This document shows, piece by piece, positions 35,388 to 44,422 of a stretch of DNA of 64,000 nt. Below the pieces are notes generated by a model, which was not told the DNA's origin, searched no databases, and saw only the letters and a program-made list of their open reading frames with translations. Numbering within the stretch: position 1 is the first letter of the stretch; each line of letters begins with the position of its first letter. The stretch spans positions 1 through 64,000 of the forward strand of contig NZ_BOMB01000023.1 of assembly GCF_016861975.1 (NCBI RefSeq), given 5' to 3'. This stretch comes from Actinocatenispora rupis. Its GTDB lineage: Bacteria > Actinomycetota > Actinomycetes > Mycobacteriales > Micromonosporaceae. The position numbers and the translations under genes were made by a program.

Positions 35388-36614
35388 GTGACTGACCTGA
35401 CGAGCGCGCACAACGCCGTGCGGCACCGGGTGGACAGCGAGGTCGGGCGGCTGCGTACCGTCCTGCTGCACCGGCCCGGCCCGGAGCTGACCCGGCTGAC
35501 CCCGCGCAACAACGACTCGCTGCTGTTCGACGGCATCCCGTGGGTGGGCCGGGCGCAGGCCGAGCACGACGCGTTCGCCGCGGCGCTCGCCGGCCGCGGC
35601 GTCGAGGTGCTGTACCTGGCGGATCTGCTCGCCGAGACCCTCGCCGACGCGGAGGCCCGGGCCGAGCTGACCGACGCGGTACTCGCCGACCACCGGCTCG
35701 GCGACACCCTGCGCGGCCGCGTCGCCGCGTACCTGGCGGACCTGGCGCCCGCCGCCCTCGCCACCGTACTGACGGCCGGGCTGGCGCACGAGGAGCTGCG
35801 GTCCGGCCGCGGCCTGGTGTACGCGCTGATGGACCGGCACGACTTCGTCATCGACCCGCTGCCGAACCTGCTGTTCACGCGCGATTCGAGCGCCTGGGTC
35901 GGCGACCACGTGGCGGTGACGAGCCTGGCCATGCCGGCGCGGTCCCGCGAGACGACCATCACCCGCGCCATCTACCGGCACCACCCGCGCTTCGCCGGCG
36001 CCCCCCTGTTGTACGAGCCGGCGCTGGAGCACGTGGAGGGCGGCGACGTACTGCTGCTCGCGCCCGGTGTGGTCGCCGTCGGCGTCGGCGAGCGTACGAC
36101 CCCGGCGGGCGCGGAACGGCTCGCCCGGCGCTGCTTCGACCGCGGCCTCGCCCGTACGGTGCTCGCGGTACCGATCGCGCAGGACCGGGCGACGATGCAC
36201 CTGGACACGGTCTGCACGATGGTCGACGTCGACGCCGTCGTCATGTACCCGAACGTCGCGGACAGCCTGGTGGCGTACACGGTGACGGCGGCCGGGCCGG
36301 ACGAGGTGTCGGTGACCGGGCCGGAGCCGTTCCTGCCGGCGGCGGCCAAGGCGATGGGCATCGACACGTTGCGGCTGATCGACACCGGCCTCGACCCGGT
36401 CACCGCCGAGCGCGAGCAGTGGGACGACGGCAACAACACGCTCGCGATCGCGCCGCGCCTGTGCGTGGCGTACGAGCGGAACACGGAGACGAACGCCCGG
36501 CTGGAGGACGCGGGCATCGAGGTCATCCGGATCGCCGGCTCGGAGCTGGGTTCGGGGCGGGGCGGACCGCGGTGCATGTCCTGCCCGGTCGACCGGGATC
36601 CGCTGCCGTCCTGA
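35388..36614 (+). CDS. arcA: Arginine deiminase
   Basis: A 408-residue guanidino-group hydrolase that converts arginine to citrulline and ammonia. Motifs: [20 protein letters not shown] (Asp), [40 protein letters not shown] (His), [20 protein letters not shown] and the catalytic cysteine in [17 protein letters not shown] near the end. Length is normal. No carbamate kinase or transporter is adjacent, so a complete ADI pathway is not shown. GTG at 35388 lies 7 nt after TAGGCT (35375-35380): leaderless. Confidence 0.94.
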   Translation: MTDLTSAHNAVRHRVDSEVGRLRTVLLHRPGPELTRLTPRNNDSLLFDGIPWVGRAQAEHDAFAAALAGRGVEVLYLADLLAETLADAEARAELTDAVLADHRLGDTLRGRVAAYLADLAPAALATVLTAGLAHEELRSGRGLVYALMDRHDFVIDPLPNLLFTRDSSAWVGDHVAVTSLAMPARSRETTITRAIYRHHPRFAGAPLLYEPALEHVEGGDVLLLAPGVVAVGVGERTTPAGAERLARRCFDRGLARTVLAVPIAQDRATMHLDTVCTMVDVDAVVMYPNVADSLVAYTVTAAGPDEVSVTGPEPFLPAAAKAMGIDTLRLIDTGLDPVTAEREQWDDGNNTLAIAPRLCVAYERNTETNARLEDAGIEVIRIAGSELGSGRGGPRCMSCPVDRDPLPS

Positions 36615-36796
36615 TCGACGCGTTGTCCACAGGACACCGGACGTTGTCCACAGGCGGCGCCGTCCACAGCCGGAAGTTATCCACAGGACTTGTGGACAGA
36701 GGCTGTGGACGGTGGGCCCGTCCATGTGGATGAGGGGGCGGTCCTGTGTACAGCCGGACCGCCCCGGTGGACTGCCTGTGGGCAACCGACCACGCG
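36615..36796. other. DnaA-box cluster between arcA and a sulfotransferase gene
   Basis: At least seven matches to the DnaA box in 111 bp: TTGTCCACA at 36623 and 36644, CCGTCCACA at 36660, TTATCCACA at 36677 (all plus strand), then minus-strand boxes CTGTCCACA (36691-36699), CCGTCCACA (36704-36712) and TCATCCACA (36725-36733). Weaker ones follow at 36745 (CTGTACACA) and 36777 (TTGCCCACA). Three are perfect. The boxes change orientation once, facing each other. No dnaA or dnaN is nearby, so this is not the standard actinobacterial oriC position. Confidence 0.8.
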
Positions 36797-37435
36797 TCAG
36801 CTGGACGCGAGCCGGTCCGCGATCCGCTGCCGGAAGCTCGCCCCGTCGTTCAGGTGCGGAAAATCCTCATCCGGTACGTCCACGCCGAGGAACGCGCACA
36901 GCGGCCCCCACCCCTGCCCCACCTCGTACTCCAGCAGCCGGTCGGCCGGGATCTCGCGCCGTACCGCGGCGTTGTGCTCGGTGAACACCCGCGTCGCGTA
37001 CGCCTCGTCGCCGCCCCGGCCGTCGAACGTGCCCTGCCACACCACGTCCTGGAGCATCTGCATCGGCGCGACGAGTTCCGGCAGCTGGCGCGCCCGCTCC
37101 GGCGCCGCGTCGGCCGCGGGCAGGATCGTGTCGCGCATGCTCGCGTGCCAGCGGGCGGGATCCCGGACCGACAGCAGCACCTTCGCCTCCGGGTACCGGG
37201 CGGCCAGCTCGCGCCAGAACGCCGCGCCCGGCCAGTCCACCGTCGACTCGTACCCGGCGAACGCCGCGTCCCAGTCGACGGCCTCCCCGCGGGCCGCCGC
37301 CCGGAAGTACGGCACCCGGTCGGGGTGCTCGAACACCTCGCTCATGTGGAAACACGGGCCGACGCCCAGCCGGTCCAGCGCCGCCTTCAACGACGCCGTG
37401 CCGGTACGACCGAAACCTGCTCCGATGACCTTCAT
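36797..37435 (-). CDS. Sulfotransferase-family protein
   Basis: A 212-residue P-loop protein of the short sulfotransferase group. MKVIGAGFGRTGTASLKAAL holds the 5'-phosphosulfate loop (GFGRTGT), and KVLLSVRDPARWHASMRDTI the 3'-phosphate-binding Arg/Ser region. The family moves sulfate from PAPS to an unknown acceptor. ATG at 37435 lies 6 nt after CATACT (37442-37447). It ends beside the DnaA-box cluster. Confidence 0.8.
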   Translation of the reverse strand: MKVIGAGFGRTGTASLKAALDRLGVGPCFHMSEVFEHPDRVPYFRAAARGEAVDWDAAFAGYESTVDWPGAAFWRELAARYPEAKVLLSVRDPARWHASMRDTILPAADAAPERARQLPELVAPMQMLQDVVWQGTFDGRGGDEAYATRVFTEHNAAVRREIPADRLLEYEVGQGWGPLCAFLGVDVPDEDFPHLNDGASFRQRIADRLASS

Positions 37436-37478
37436 GGGGCAAGTATGTCCGCCCCAGAACCATCGGAGAACCGTACGG

Positions 37479-38357
37479 TCAGCGCAGGGTGAGCTGCCGG
37501 CCAAGCAGACCCTCGCGGGCCCGTCGCTGCTCCGGCGTGAGCGGCGCGTCCGACCCGACCTCCGCCCGGTACGCGTCGCGCACCGCCGCCAACGGCTGCT
37601 CCCAGTCCGCCGCCGGCGCGTCCATCGGCACGTCCCACACCGGTACGAGCAGGCCGTGCGCCCGGAACATGCCGGCGAACCGGGTGCCGTCGCCGAGCGT
37701 CAGCGCGCCCGACGCGGACAGCCGGGCGAGGCCGGCGAGCGCCGCGTCCTCGTCCTCGGCGAGTACCCAGCGCACGTGCGCCTTGTCCGGCACCTGGCAC
37801 CAGTACGCGGCGGGGGCCGCGGCCAGCCGCTCGGTCGGGTAGATCGAGTCGTTGGCGCGCTCCAGGCTGGCCGCCACGTTCGGATCGTCGGCGGCGCCCT
37901 CGGCCAGCCAGAAGTCGAACCCGGTCCGGATCGACACGTCCAACGCGCCGTCGGCGAGCACGTCCTGCAGGCGCGGCCCCGGACCCGGCAGCGCCGGTAC
38001 GCCGACCGTCTGGCCGACCTCGGTGTCCAGCGCGCTCAGCAACGACGCCGCGATGTCCCGGCTGACGTCACCCGACTGGAACTGCCGCTGCAGCCCGACG
38101 AGTACCCCGCCGTCCTGCCGGACCATCGCCGGCCAGGCCATCGGCAGCACCGTGGCCAGCGTGACCGACCGATCCGGGTACTTCTGCGCGTACTCCTCGG
38201 ACAGCTGCAGCGGCGCGGTCGCCGCGGGGACCAGCTCCCGCAGGGCCACCCACTCGGCCTCGCTGGCGAGACCCTCGAACGGACGCGCGACGAAGACGTC
38301 ACGCACCTTCTCCCGGCGCTCGGCGCGGGAGGCACTGTTTCGGCGACGCTTGCTCAC
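37479..38357 (-). CDS. DUF5926 family protein
   Basis: A 292-residue cytoplasmic protein of a conserved actinobacterial family: lysine/arginine-rich start, VARPFEGLASEAEWVALREL, LATVLPMAWPAMVRQDGGVL and a conserved C-terminus with FRAHGLLVPVWDVP and LTPEQRRAREGLLGRQLTLR. Function unknown. GTG at 38357 follows TAGGCT (38366-38371) by 8 nt. Confidence 0.8.
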   Translation of the reverse strand: MSKRRRNSASRAERREKVRDVFVARPFEGLASEAEWVALRELVPAATAPLQLSEEYAQKYPDRSVTLATVLPMAWPAMVRQDGGVLVGLQRQFQSGDVSRDIAASLLSALDTEVGQTVGVPALPGPGPRLQDVLADGALDVSIRTGFDFWLAEGAADDPNVAASLERANDSIYPTERLAAAPAAYWCQVPDKAHVRWVLAEDEDAALAGLARLSASGALTLGDGTRFAGMFRAHGLLVPVWDVPMDAPAADWEQPLAAVRDAYRAEVGSDAPLTPEQRRAREGLLGRQLTLR

Positions 38358-38491
38358 GGCACAGCAGCCTAGGCGGTTACCGCCGGTCACTCACACCCGG
38401 TACACCCACCGGGGTTCCGCCCGCACCGTCCGTCACCCGACGCAGAACAGCGGGACGGTCGTCACCAGGGACGCGAGCGGCGGCCGCGCGC

Positions 38492-38902
38492 TCAGCGTGA
38501 CAGTACGGCCCAGACGCGGCGCTGCCGGCCCTCGATCTCCACACCCCACCGGTCGGCGAGAGCCGCGACGATCTGGAGGCCGCGCCCGTCCACCGAATCC
38601 CAGTCCGCGGAACGCAGTCGCGGCATCTCCGCCGCGCCGCCGTCGGTCACCGACACCTCGACCCGGTCCCGGCCGACCGTCCACGACACGCTGATCACTC
38701 CGCCGCGCAACGGACGCGCGTGCCGGGCGGCATTACCCACCAGCTCGGAGACCACGGTGACGGCGTCGGCGGCGAGCTCCCGGTCCACCCCGACATCGCG
38801 GAGCCCACCGCGCAGGCGACTGCGGGCGAGGCCGGCGCCGCGGGCATGGTGCGGCACCGCAATGCCCCAGGCCCGCTCGCTCACGCCAGCAAACACGTTC
38901 AC
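38492..38902 (-). CDS. Anti-sigma-factor-type ATP-binding protein
   Basis: A 136-residue HATPase_c_2 (RsbW/SpoIIAB-like) protein: VVSELVGNAARHARPLRGGV is the N box, VSVTDGGAAEMPRL the G1 box, and DGRGLQIVAALADRWG the G2 box. Such small kinases usually bind a sigma factor or phosphorylate an antagonist; no partner gene is adjacent. Its GTG start overlaps the stop of the upstream sensor kinase as GTGA, so the two are made together. Confidence 0.82.
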   Translation of the reverse strand: MNVFAGVSERAWGIAVPHHARGAGLARSRLRGGLRDVGVDRELAADAVTVVSELVGNAARHARPLRGGVISVSWTVGRDRVEVSVTDGGAAEMPRLRSADWDSVDGRGLQIVAALADRWGVEIEGRQRRVWAVLSR

Positions 38903-40347
38903 GCCTCCCCAGACGTCACGCCTGCGCGTGGCAACCGTACCTCAGCGACCGTTCCGTCCGGATTACGCCGTCGTAACGACACCCAGCCGTGTTGCCCCTC
39001 GACGATCCGACGTACCAGGTAGAGGCCCAGACCGACGCCACCGAACCGGCGCCGGTCGGTGCCCTCCGCCTGCCACCGCGGCGCGAACGCCAGCTCCTGG
39101 TGCTCCGGGCGGATGCCGATCCCGCTGTCCGCGACCCGGAAGTACGCGGTGCGCTCGTCGGCGCCGGCGGTCAGCGTGATCTCGCCACCACCCGGGGAGT
39201 ACTTGTGGGCGTTCTGGACGAGCTCGGTGAGGACGGTCGGCACGCTGCCGGCGTCACCGAGTACGACCGGCAGGGTTTCGGGCAGGTCGACCCGGAGCCG
39301 CGCCGCCTCCTCCGTACCGAGCCCGCGTACGGCCCGGCGCAACGCCCCCACCAGGTCGAACGTACGCGAGGAGAGCAGTGCATCGATGCGGGCCGTGTCG
39401 TCGGCCGCGAGCAGCCGGTCCACGAGCGTCGACAACTGTCCCGAACGCTCCCAGATCCGCCGTACCGAATCGCGCCGGGTCTCGTCGTCGAGCTGGTCCC
39501 ACCGGCGGTACAGGGTGTCGGCGTGGCCGTGCACCGCGGTCACCGGACTGCGCAGCTCGTGGCTCGTCGTCGCGACGAACAGGTCCTTCACCTGCGCCCG
39601 CCGCCGCGCCGCCGACACGTCCCGGAAGGTCACCACCCGGTCCGTCGAACCGCTCAGCCGCGACGACACCACCTCGATCCAGCGGCCGTCCGGCAGCTCG
39701 TACTCGCCCACCTCACCGGCCCGCGGCACCGCGAACGGCACCGGCCGGCCGATCGCCGCCCCCGCCGGAACCCCCGTCAACGCGTGCGCCGCCGGGTTCC
39801 ACGCCCGAACCAGACCATCGGCCCCCAGTACGGCGAGGCCGTCGGCGAGCGCGGTGGCCAGCGGATCCTCGGCCGGCCGTGCCGTACGGACCGGGTCCAG
39901 CACCCGGACGCCCAGCAGTACGGCGGCGCGCTGCGCCTCGCTCAGCTCACCGGCGGCCCGGAAGTGCAGGTGCACCGACCCGGCCACCCGACCGTCGACG
40001 AGTACGCCAGCGGCAGCCAACCGCAGCACACCCCGCGCCGCCAACTGGTCCGCCAGCTCCGTCACCAGATCCGCCCGCACGTCCACGTCGACACACGAAC
40101 CGTCCGCCAGCCGCACCACCGCGGGCTGCGCGCCGTCCACCGGCCGGCCGACCGTCCACTCCGCACCCGACGTCGCCGCCAGCACCCGACCGACCGTCCC
40201 CGTGTACTCCGCGTACGTCGCCGCGTCCGCGCCCACCGCCGCCACCAGCGTCGACAGCAGCCCGTGGACGGCCGCCGGCCGCCGGTCGCCCTGCGTACAG
40301 CGGAGCAGACCGGCCACCAGAACCGGATAGTCGACGTTGGTCATCAC
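38899..40347 (-). CDS. GAF/PAS sensor histidine kinase
   Basis: A 482-residue soluble kinase with no membrane segment. An N-terminal GAF-like region (about 10-150), a PAS domain (about 165-245, LAVLGADGLVRAWNPAAHAL), HisKA with histidine in FVATTSHELRSPVTAVHGHA, and HATPase_c (N box LVQNAHKYSPGG; G1 VADSGIGI; G2 GGVGLGLYLV). GTG 40347 and ATG 40344 are adjacent possible starts. No response regulator is beside it; the coupled anti-sigma-type ATPase suggests an unusual output. Repeat copy C lies just upstream. Confidence 0.88.
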   Translation of the reverse strand: MMTNVDYPVLVAGLLRCTQGDRRPAAVHGLLSTLVAAVGADAATYAEYTGTVGRVLAATSGAEWTVGRPVDGAQPAVVRLADGSCVDVDVRADLVTELADQLAARGVLRLAAAGVLVDGRVAGSVHLHFRAAGELSEAQRAAVLLGVRVLDPVRTARPAEDPLATALADGLAVLGADGLVRAWNPAAHALTGVPAGAAIGRPVPFAVPRAGEVGEYELPDGRWIEVVSSRLSGSTDRVVTFRDVSAARRRAQVKDLFVATTSHELRSPVTAVHGHADTLYRRWDQLDDETRRDSVRRIWERSGQLSTLVDRLLAADDTARIDALLSSRTFDLVGALRRAVRGLGTEEAARLRVDLPETLPVVLGDAGSVPTVLTELVQNAHKYSPGGGEITLTAGADERTAYFRVADSGIGIRPEHQELAFAPRWQAEGTDRRRFGGVGLGLYLVRRIVEGQHGWVSLRRRNPDGTVAEVRLPRAGVTSGEA

Positions 40348-40393
40348 GATCGAGTCTTCCCGTACCGGTCAGGCTTCGGCAACCACGAGTCAC

Positions 40394-40452
40394 CTCAATT
40401 GTTCAACTGTCGCATTGTGTCATTGTTCAACAGTTGAACAATTGAACAAAAA
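40394..40452. repeat. AT-rich palindromic intergenic repeat, copy C
   Basis: Reads CCTCAATTGTTCAACTGTCG, then CATTGTGTCATTGTTCAACA, then GTTGAACAATTGAACAA. Shorter than A and B (the outer GATTGTCC arm is missing) but with the same ATTGTTCAA/TTGAACAAT build. Between the kinase start and the GDPD stop; the rest of this 205-bp gap shows no gene. Confidence 0.82.
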
Positions 40453-40552
40453 GGTGGGTCGAATCGTCGCGCAGCGAACGCGTACGGCCACCGAACGAAG
40501 CCACTGTCCGGTCTAGCGCCCCCAGCCCGTCACGAACGTCCCGCCGAGACCC

Positions 40553-41407
40553 CTACCGACCGAACCGCCGAAGGACGTACCCCGGCCGGTCGGTGATGAT
40601 GCCGTCGACGCGCAGGGACGTCACGAGGTCGAGGTCGGCGGGGTCGTTGACGGTCCACACGTACACCTTGCGGCCGGTGTCGTGGACGCGTTCGACGAAG
40701 TGCGGTTGGTCGGTGACGGCGGCGACACCGGGCCCGGCGATCCGTACGCCGGCGGGCAGGGTGCCGGTGCGCAGCCAGACGGGGATCCCGTTGAGGAGCA
40801 GGACGGTGGGGAGTCGGGGCGCGAGTTCGGCGACCCGGCGTACGGCGAGCAGCGAGAACGACATCACGGTGACGGGCGCGGTGTCGGGGTCGGGCGGGTC
40901 GTGGAGGCCGAACCGGCGCAGTTCGGTGACGAGGGCGCGTTCGACGAGCCCGGCGTACCGGGTGGGGTGTTTGGTTTCGACGAGGAGGCGCAGCGGGCGG
41001 GGCGCGTCGACGACGAGGGCGAGCAGTTCGGCGAACGTGAGGACGCTCTGGCGTTCGGGATCGGGGTCGGGGTCGACGAGGCGGTCGGCGGAGTCGGGCA
41101 GGCCGGGGTGCCAGGAGCCGAAGTCGAGCGTGGACAGTTCGTCGAGGGCGAACTCGCTGACCACGCCGCGCCCGTTGCTGGTGCGTTCGACGCGCCGGTC
41201 GTGGACGCAGACGAGGTGACCGTCACGGGTCAGCCGTACGTCGCATTCCAGGGCGTCGGCGCCGTCGTCGATGGCCCGCCGGTACGCGCCGAGGGTGTGT
41301 TCGGCGACGTCCTCGCTGGCGCCCCGGTGCGCCACCACGAGCGGCCGGTACTCGGCGGCGCCGGTACCGGCCGGGCGGGGGTCAGATGATCCGCGGCGGC
41401 GCGTCAT
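40553..41407 (-). CDS. Glycerophosphodiester phosphodiesterase
   Basis: A 284-residue TIM-barrel enzyme that hydrolyses glycerophosphodiesters to glycerol-3-phosphate and an alcohol. The catalytic start is LVVAHRGASEDVAEHTLGAY (His, Arg, Glu), followed by ALECDVRLTRDGHLVCVHDR (metal Glu/Asp and acid His). VETKHPTRY and VYVWTVNDPADLD are typical. No signal peptide, so it acts in the cytoplasm. ATG at 41407 overlaps the rhodanese gene by 26 nt. Confidence 0.87.
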   Translation of the reverse strand: MTRRRGSSDPRPAGTGAAEYRPLVVAHRGASEDVAEHTLGAYRRAIDDGADALECDVRLTRDGHLVCVHDRRVERTSNGRGVVSEFALDELSTLDFGSWHPGLPDSADRLVDPDPDPERQSVLTFAELLALVVDAPRPLRLLVETKHPTRYAGLVERALVTELRRFGLHDPPDPDTAPVTVMSFSLLAVRRVAELAPRLPTVLLLNGIPVWLRTGTLPAGVRIAGPGVAAVTDQPHFVERVHDTGRKVYVWTVNDPADLDLVTSLRVDGIITDRPGYVLRRFGR

Positions 41408-41717
41408 CGGCCGACTCCAGCGGGAGGTCGGCCGCCGCCCACGCGCGCATGCCGCCGTCCACGTTGGTGACGTTGTCCCAGCCGTTGGCCTGCAGGTACG
41501 CGGTGACCTGCGCGGACCGGCCGCCGGCGCGGCACACCACGTACACGGCGCCGTCCATCGGCACCTCGCCCATCCGGGCCGGTACTTCCTGCATCGGCAG
41601 GTGGTGGGCGGCCGGCGCGTGGCCGGCGGCCCACTCGTCGTCCTCCCGCACGTCGAGGAGGTACGCCTCGGCGGGCACGTCCTGGGGCGTGGCACTCGGT
41701 ACGTCTGGCGGGAACAC
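41382..41717 (-). CDS. Rhodanese-like domain protein
   Basis: A 111-residue single rhodanese domain. The active-site loop is CRAGGRSAQV (cysteine near 62), preceded by EAYLLDVREDDEWAAGHAPA and followed by VTNVDGGMRAW. Small enzymes of this type pass sulfane sulfur to acceptors. GTG start with AGGAGG upstream; its end overlaps the GDPD gene. Confidence 0.87.
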   Translation of the reverse strand: MFPPDVPSATPQDVPAEAYLLDVREDDEWAAGHAPAAHHLPMQEVPARMGEVPMDGAVYVVCRAGGRSAQVTAYLQANGWDNVTNVDGGMRAWAAADLPLESADDAPPRII

Positions 41718-41799
41718 GGAAGCCTCCTGACGACGGTGGTCTTCCGCTACGTATACCCCAGGGTGGGGTGCGCGGCGGTCACCCGCACCGCGACGTGTT

Positions 41800-42795
41800 T
41801 CACGCGTTGGGATTCACCAGCGTGGGGTGCGCGGCCGCCCACGCGGCGAGGTCGTCCCCGCGGATCGCGGCGAACAGGCTACGTCCGACGGAGTCGAGTA
41901 CCTCGATGGACTGGCCGTCGCTGGACGTGCCGTCGTTCTGGGGCATGCGCAGCATGGTGATGTCGGTGGTGTGGATGTACCGGAGCGAGAAGACCAGGTC
42001 GGCGAGCGGTACGCCGTTGGTGTCGACGGTGACGTCCGAGCCGATCAGCCGGATGACCTTGTCGAGCGCGACCGGGTCGCCGAGCAGCCCGGTGTCCTGC
42101 ACCTTCGCCGCCACCGCCTTGATGAGCTGCTGCTGGTGGCGCTGCCGGTCGAAGTCGCCGTGCGGCAGGTTCTCGCGCTGGCGTACGTAGTCGAGCGCCT
42201 CGGCGCCGGTGAACTGGTGGCAGCCGACGGTGAACAGCCGGCCGGTGTGGATCGAGCGGGTCTGCTCGTCGACGCACATCCGTACGCCGCCGAGCGTGTC
42301 GACGATCTTGTCGAAGCCCAGGAAGCTGACGATCGCCATGCCGTCGAGCTTCACCCCGGTCAACGACGCGACGGTACGCGCGGTCAGCGTCGGCCCGCCC
42401 CAGGCGTACGCGGCGTTGATCTTGGCGGTACAGGCGGTGCCCTGGCCGCAGTCGTCGATCCGTACCCACAGGTCACGCGGGATCGACACCAGGAACGCGT
42501 GCCGGTGGTCCGCCGTGACGTGCACCAGCATGATCGTGTCCGACCGGCCCGGCGCGCCCGTGGTGTCCGTCGGTCGCTTGTCCGACCCCAGCAGCAGGTA
42601 CGTGAACGGCCCGGACACGACGTCACCCGGCGTCGGCGTACCGGGCATCAGGTTCACCTGGTTCACCGAGTCCTCGTACCGGTGGACGAGCATCGTCGCG
42701 CCCGCGAGCGACCCGCCGCTGAGCACCATCAGTGCCGCGCCGATCCACACGAACAGCCGGGCCCACAGCGGTGACCGGCTCCGCGACCTGCGCAT
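41800..42795 (-). CDS. LytR-CpsA-Psr (LCP) family envelope ligase
   Basis: A 331-residue LCP protein. One N-terminal membrane segment (about 12-35) and an external catalytic domain: YLLLGSDKRP, GRSDTIMLVHVTADHRHAFL, VSIPRDLWVRI, KINAAYAWGG and DYVRQRENLPHGDFDRQRHQ. The conserved Arg and Asp residues that bind the polyprenyl pyrophosphate are present. LCP enzymes attach wall polysaccharides to peptidoglycan. RBS AGGAGGG. It follows a second LCP gene. Confidence 0.92.
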   Translation of the reverse strand: MRRSRSRSPLWARLFVWIGAALMVLSGGSLAGATMLVHRYEDSVNQVNLMPGTPTPGDVVSGPFTYLLLGSDKRPTDTTGAPGRSDTIMLVHVTADHRHAFLVSIPRDLWVRIDDCGQGTACTAKINAAYAWGGPTLTARTVASLTGVKLDGMAIVSFLGFDKIVDTLGGVRMCVDEQTRSIHTGRLFTVGCHQFTGAEALDYVRQRENLPHGDFDRQRHQQQLIKAVAAKVQDTGLLGDPVALDKVIRLIGSDVTVDTNGVPLADLVFSLRYIHTTDITMLRMPQNDGTSSDGQSIEVLDSVGRSLFAAIRGDDLAAWAAAHPTLVNPNA

Positions 42796-42827
42796 CCGCC
42801 CTCCTGTACGGGGATGCCCAGACACGG

Positions 42828-42863
42828 ACCACCCCGCGTACCCAGTGTCGTACGCGGGGTGGT
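42828..42863 (-). terminator. Hairpin between the two LCP genes
   Basis: ACCACCCCGCGTAC (42828-42841) pairs perfectly over 14 bp with GTACGCGGGGTGGT (42850-42863), 10 bp past the stop of the upstream LCP gene. No U-run. Confidence 0.7.
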
Positions 42864-42873
42864 GGGAGAACTC

Positions 42874-44073
42874 CTACTTCTGTGGGTTCTTCTTCACCCA
42901 GTCGGCGATCTGGTCATTGCTCATCGCCTCATACAGCGAGGACGCCTTCTCCTTGTCGGACAGCACCACGCTCTGCCCGTCCATCGTGCCGGTGCCCTGG
43001 TTGGGGCTGGTCATGAACGTGACGTCCTTGCTCCGCAGGTTGCGGAACTGGACCGCCTCGTCGACCAGGTTGAAGTCGTTGTCGACCTGGATGACCTTCA
43101 CGACCGCCTGGAGGAAGGCGTTCAGCTTCTGTGGGTTGGACAGCGTGCCGGTGCTGGCCGCCTTGTTCAGCAGCTGCTTGAGGAACTGCTGCTGGTGCTT
43201 CTGCCGCGCGAAGTCGCCCTGCGCGAACTGGTACCGCTGGCGGCAGTAGTCCAGCGCCTGGGCGCCGTTGAAGTTGTGCCAGCCCTTCGTGAACGTCCGG
43301 TACGGCGGGTGGATGGACTTGATCGTCTGGTCCACGTACATCCGGACGCCGCCGAGCGCGTCGGTGACGGACTGGAAGCCCTGGAAGTTCATGATCGCCA
43401 CGTGGTCGATCCGGACGCCGGTGAAGTTCTCCACCGTCTTGACCATGAGCGGCGCGCCGCCCCACGCGAACGCGGCGTTGACCTTCGCGTCCTGGTCGCT
43501 GGCGTCCGCACCCTTCATCGCCGGTACGTGCACCCACGTGTCACGCGGGATGGACACCACGTACGCGTGGTTGTGGTCGGCGTCGATGTGCATCAGCATG
43601 ATCGTGTCGGTACGCGGCTTCTCGCCGCTCTTCTTCCAGCTCGTCCGCATGTCGCTGCCGAGGAGCAGGATGTTCTGCGCACCGTCGACCTTCTTCGCCG
43701 GCCGGCCACCCGTCAGCCCGGCGAACGCGTCGGTGCGGTGCAGCTTGTCGTCCAGCGAGCTGGCGTACGCCCAGACGCCGACGGCGCCGATCCCGGCCAG
43801 GAGTACGAGCGCCAGCAGGGACACCAGCACGATGCGGCCCCAGCGTGGCCGACGCTTGCCCCGGTACTGGTTGTTGCCGCCGCCACCGCCCCCGCCGTAC
43901 GGCCGCCGCGGGCCGCGCGGTCCGCCGGGACCGCCACCACCCGTGCGGGGTTCACGCTCGCCGCCCAGGTACGCGCGGGGCACCGTGCCGCGGGACATGC
44001 CGGAGCGGCCCGGTGTCACACCGGAGCGGACCCGGGCCGTGCCGCGGGGATTCGGGGGATTCGAAGCCGCCAT
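42874..44073 (-). CDS. LytR-CpsA-Psr (LCP) family envelope ligase
   Basis: A 399-residue LCP protein. A cytoplasmic Gly/Arg/Pro-rich tail of about 75 residues precedes the membrane segment (GRIVLVSLLALVLLAGIGAV). The LCP domain has ILLLGSDMRTSW, RTDTIMLMHIDADHNHAYVV, SIPRDTWVHVPAMKG, KVNAAFAWGG and DYCRQRYQFAQGDFARQKHQ. The long tail is a difference from the neighbouring LCP and may allow regulation by phosphorylation. ATG at 44073 lies 7 nt after TACCCT (44081-44086). Confidence 0.92.
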   Translation of the reverse strand: MAASNPPNPRGTARVRSGVTPGRSGMSRGTVPRAYLGGEREPRTGGGGPGGPRGPRRPYGGGGGGGNNQYRGKRRPRWGRIVLVSLLALVLLAGIGAVGVWAYASSLDDKLHRTDAFAGLTGGRPAKKVDGAQNILLLGSDMRTSWKKSGEKPRTDTIMLMHIDADHNHAYVVSIPRDTWVHVPAMKGADASDQDAKVNAAFAWGGAPLMVKTVENFTGVRIDHVAIMNFQGFQSVTDALGGVRMYVDQTIKSIHPPYRTFTKGWHNFNGAQALDYCRQRYQFAQGDFARQKHQQQFLKQLLNKAASTGTLSNPQKLNAFLQAVVKVIQVDNDFNLVDEAVQFRNLRSKDVTFMTSPNQGTGTMDGQSVVLSDKEKASSLYEAMSNDQIADWVKKNPQK

Positions 44074-44422
44074 GCGCCCCAGGGTAAGGCCAACCGGCGG
44101 TACGCGAATCGCGCCACGGCGACAGTACCGACAGATCGGGCACGGCCGACGCCGTACGAGGTGCGTCCATTCCGGGAACGACCGGCGAGAACGGCACACC
44201 GGACGGGTGAGTCTGGGAGTTGACCCTGAATTCGAACGTCGCCGCCGGCGGCCGGACGCACCGCTCGCGGTGTCCCCCCCGCCCGACCGCCAATGGCGAC
44301 GACGTGTGCACGCGTCCCGGACCGGACATCCGACCCGGGATCCCCCCTCGTGCCAGTACGAACCTAACCAGCGCCCGCGGGCGTCACGCAGGGACCAAAG
44401 TCCCTATTGGCCAAGCTCACAG

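Noticed and set aside
36615-36796. The DnaA-box cluster as the chromosomal origin oriC.
   Set aside because: Actinobacterial oriC is next to dnaA and dnaN with more boxes; neither gene is here. I keep it only as a non-origin cluster.
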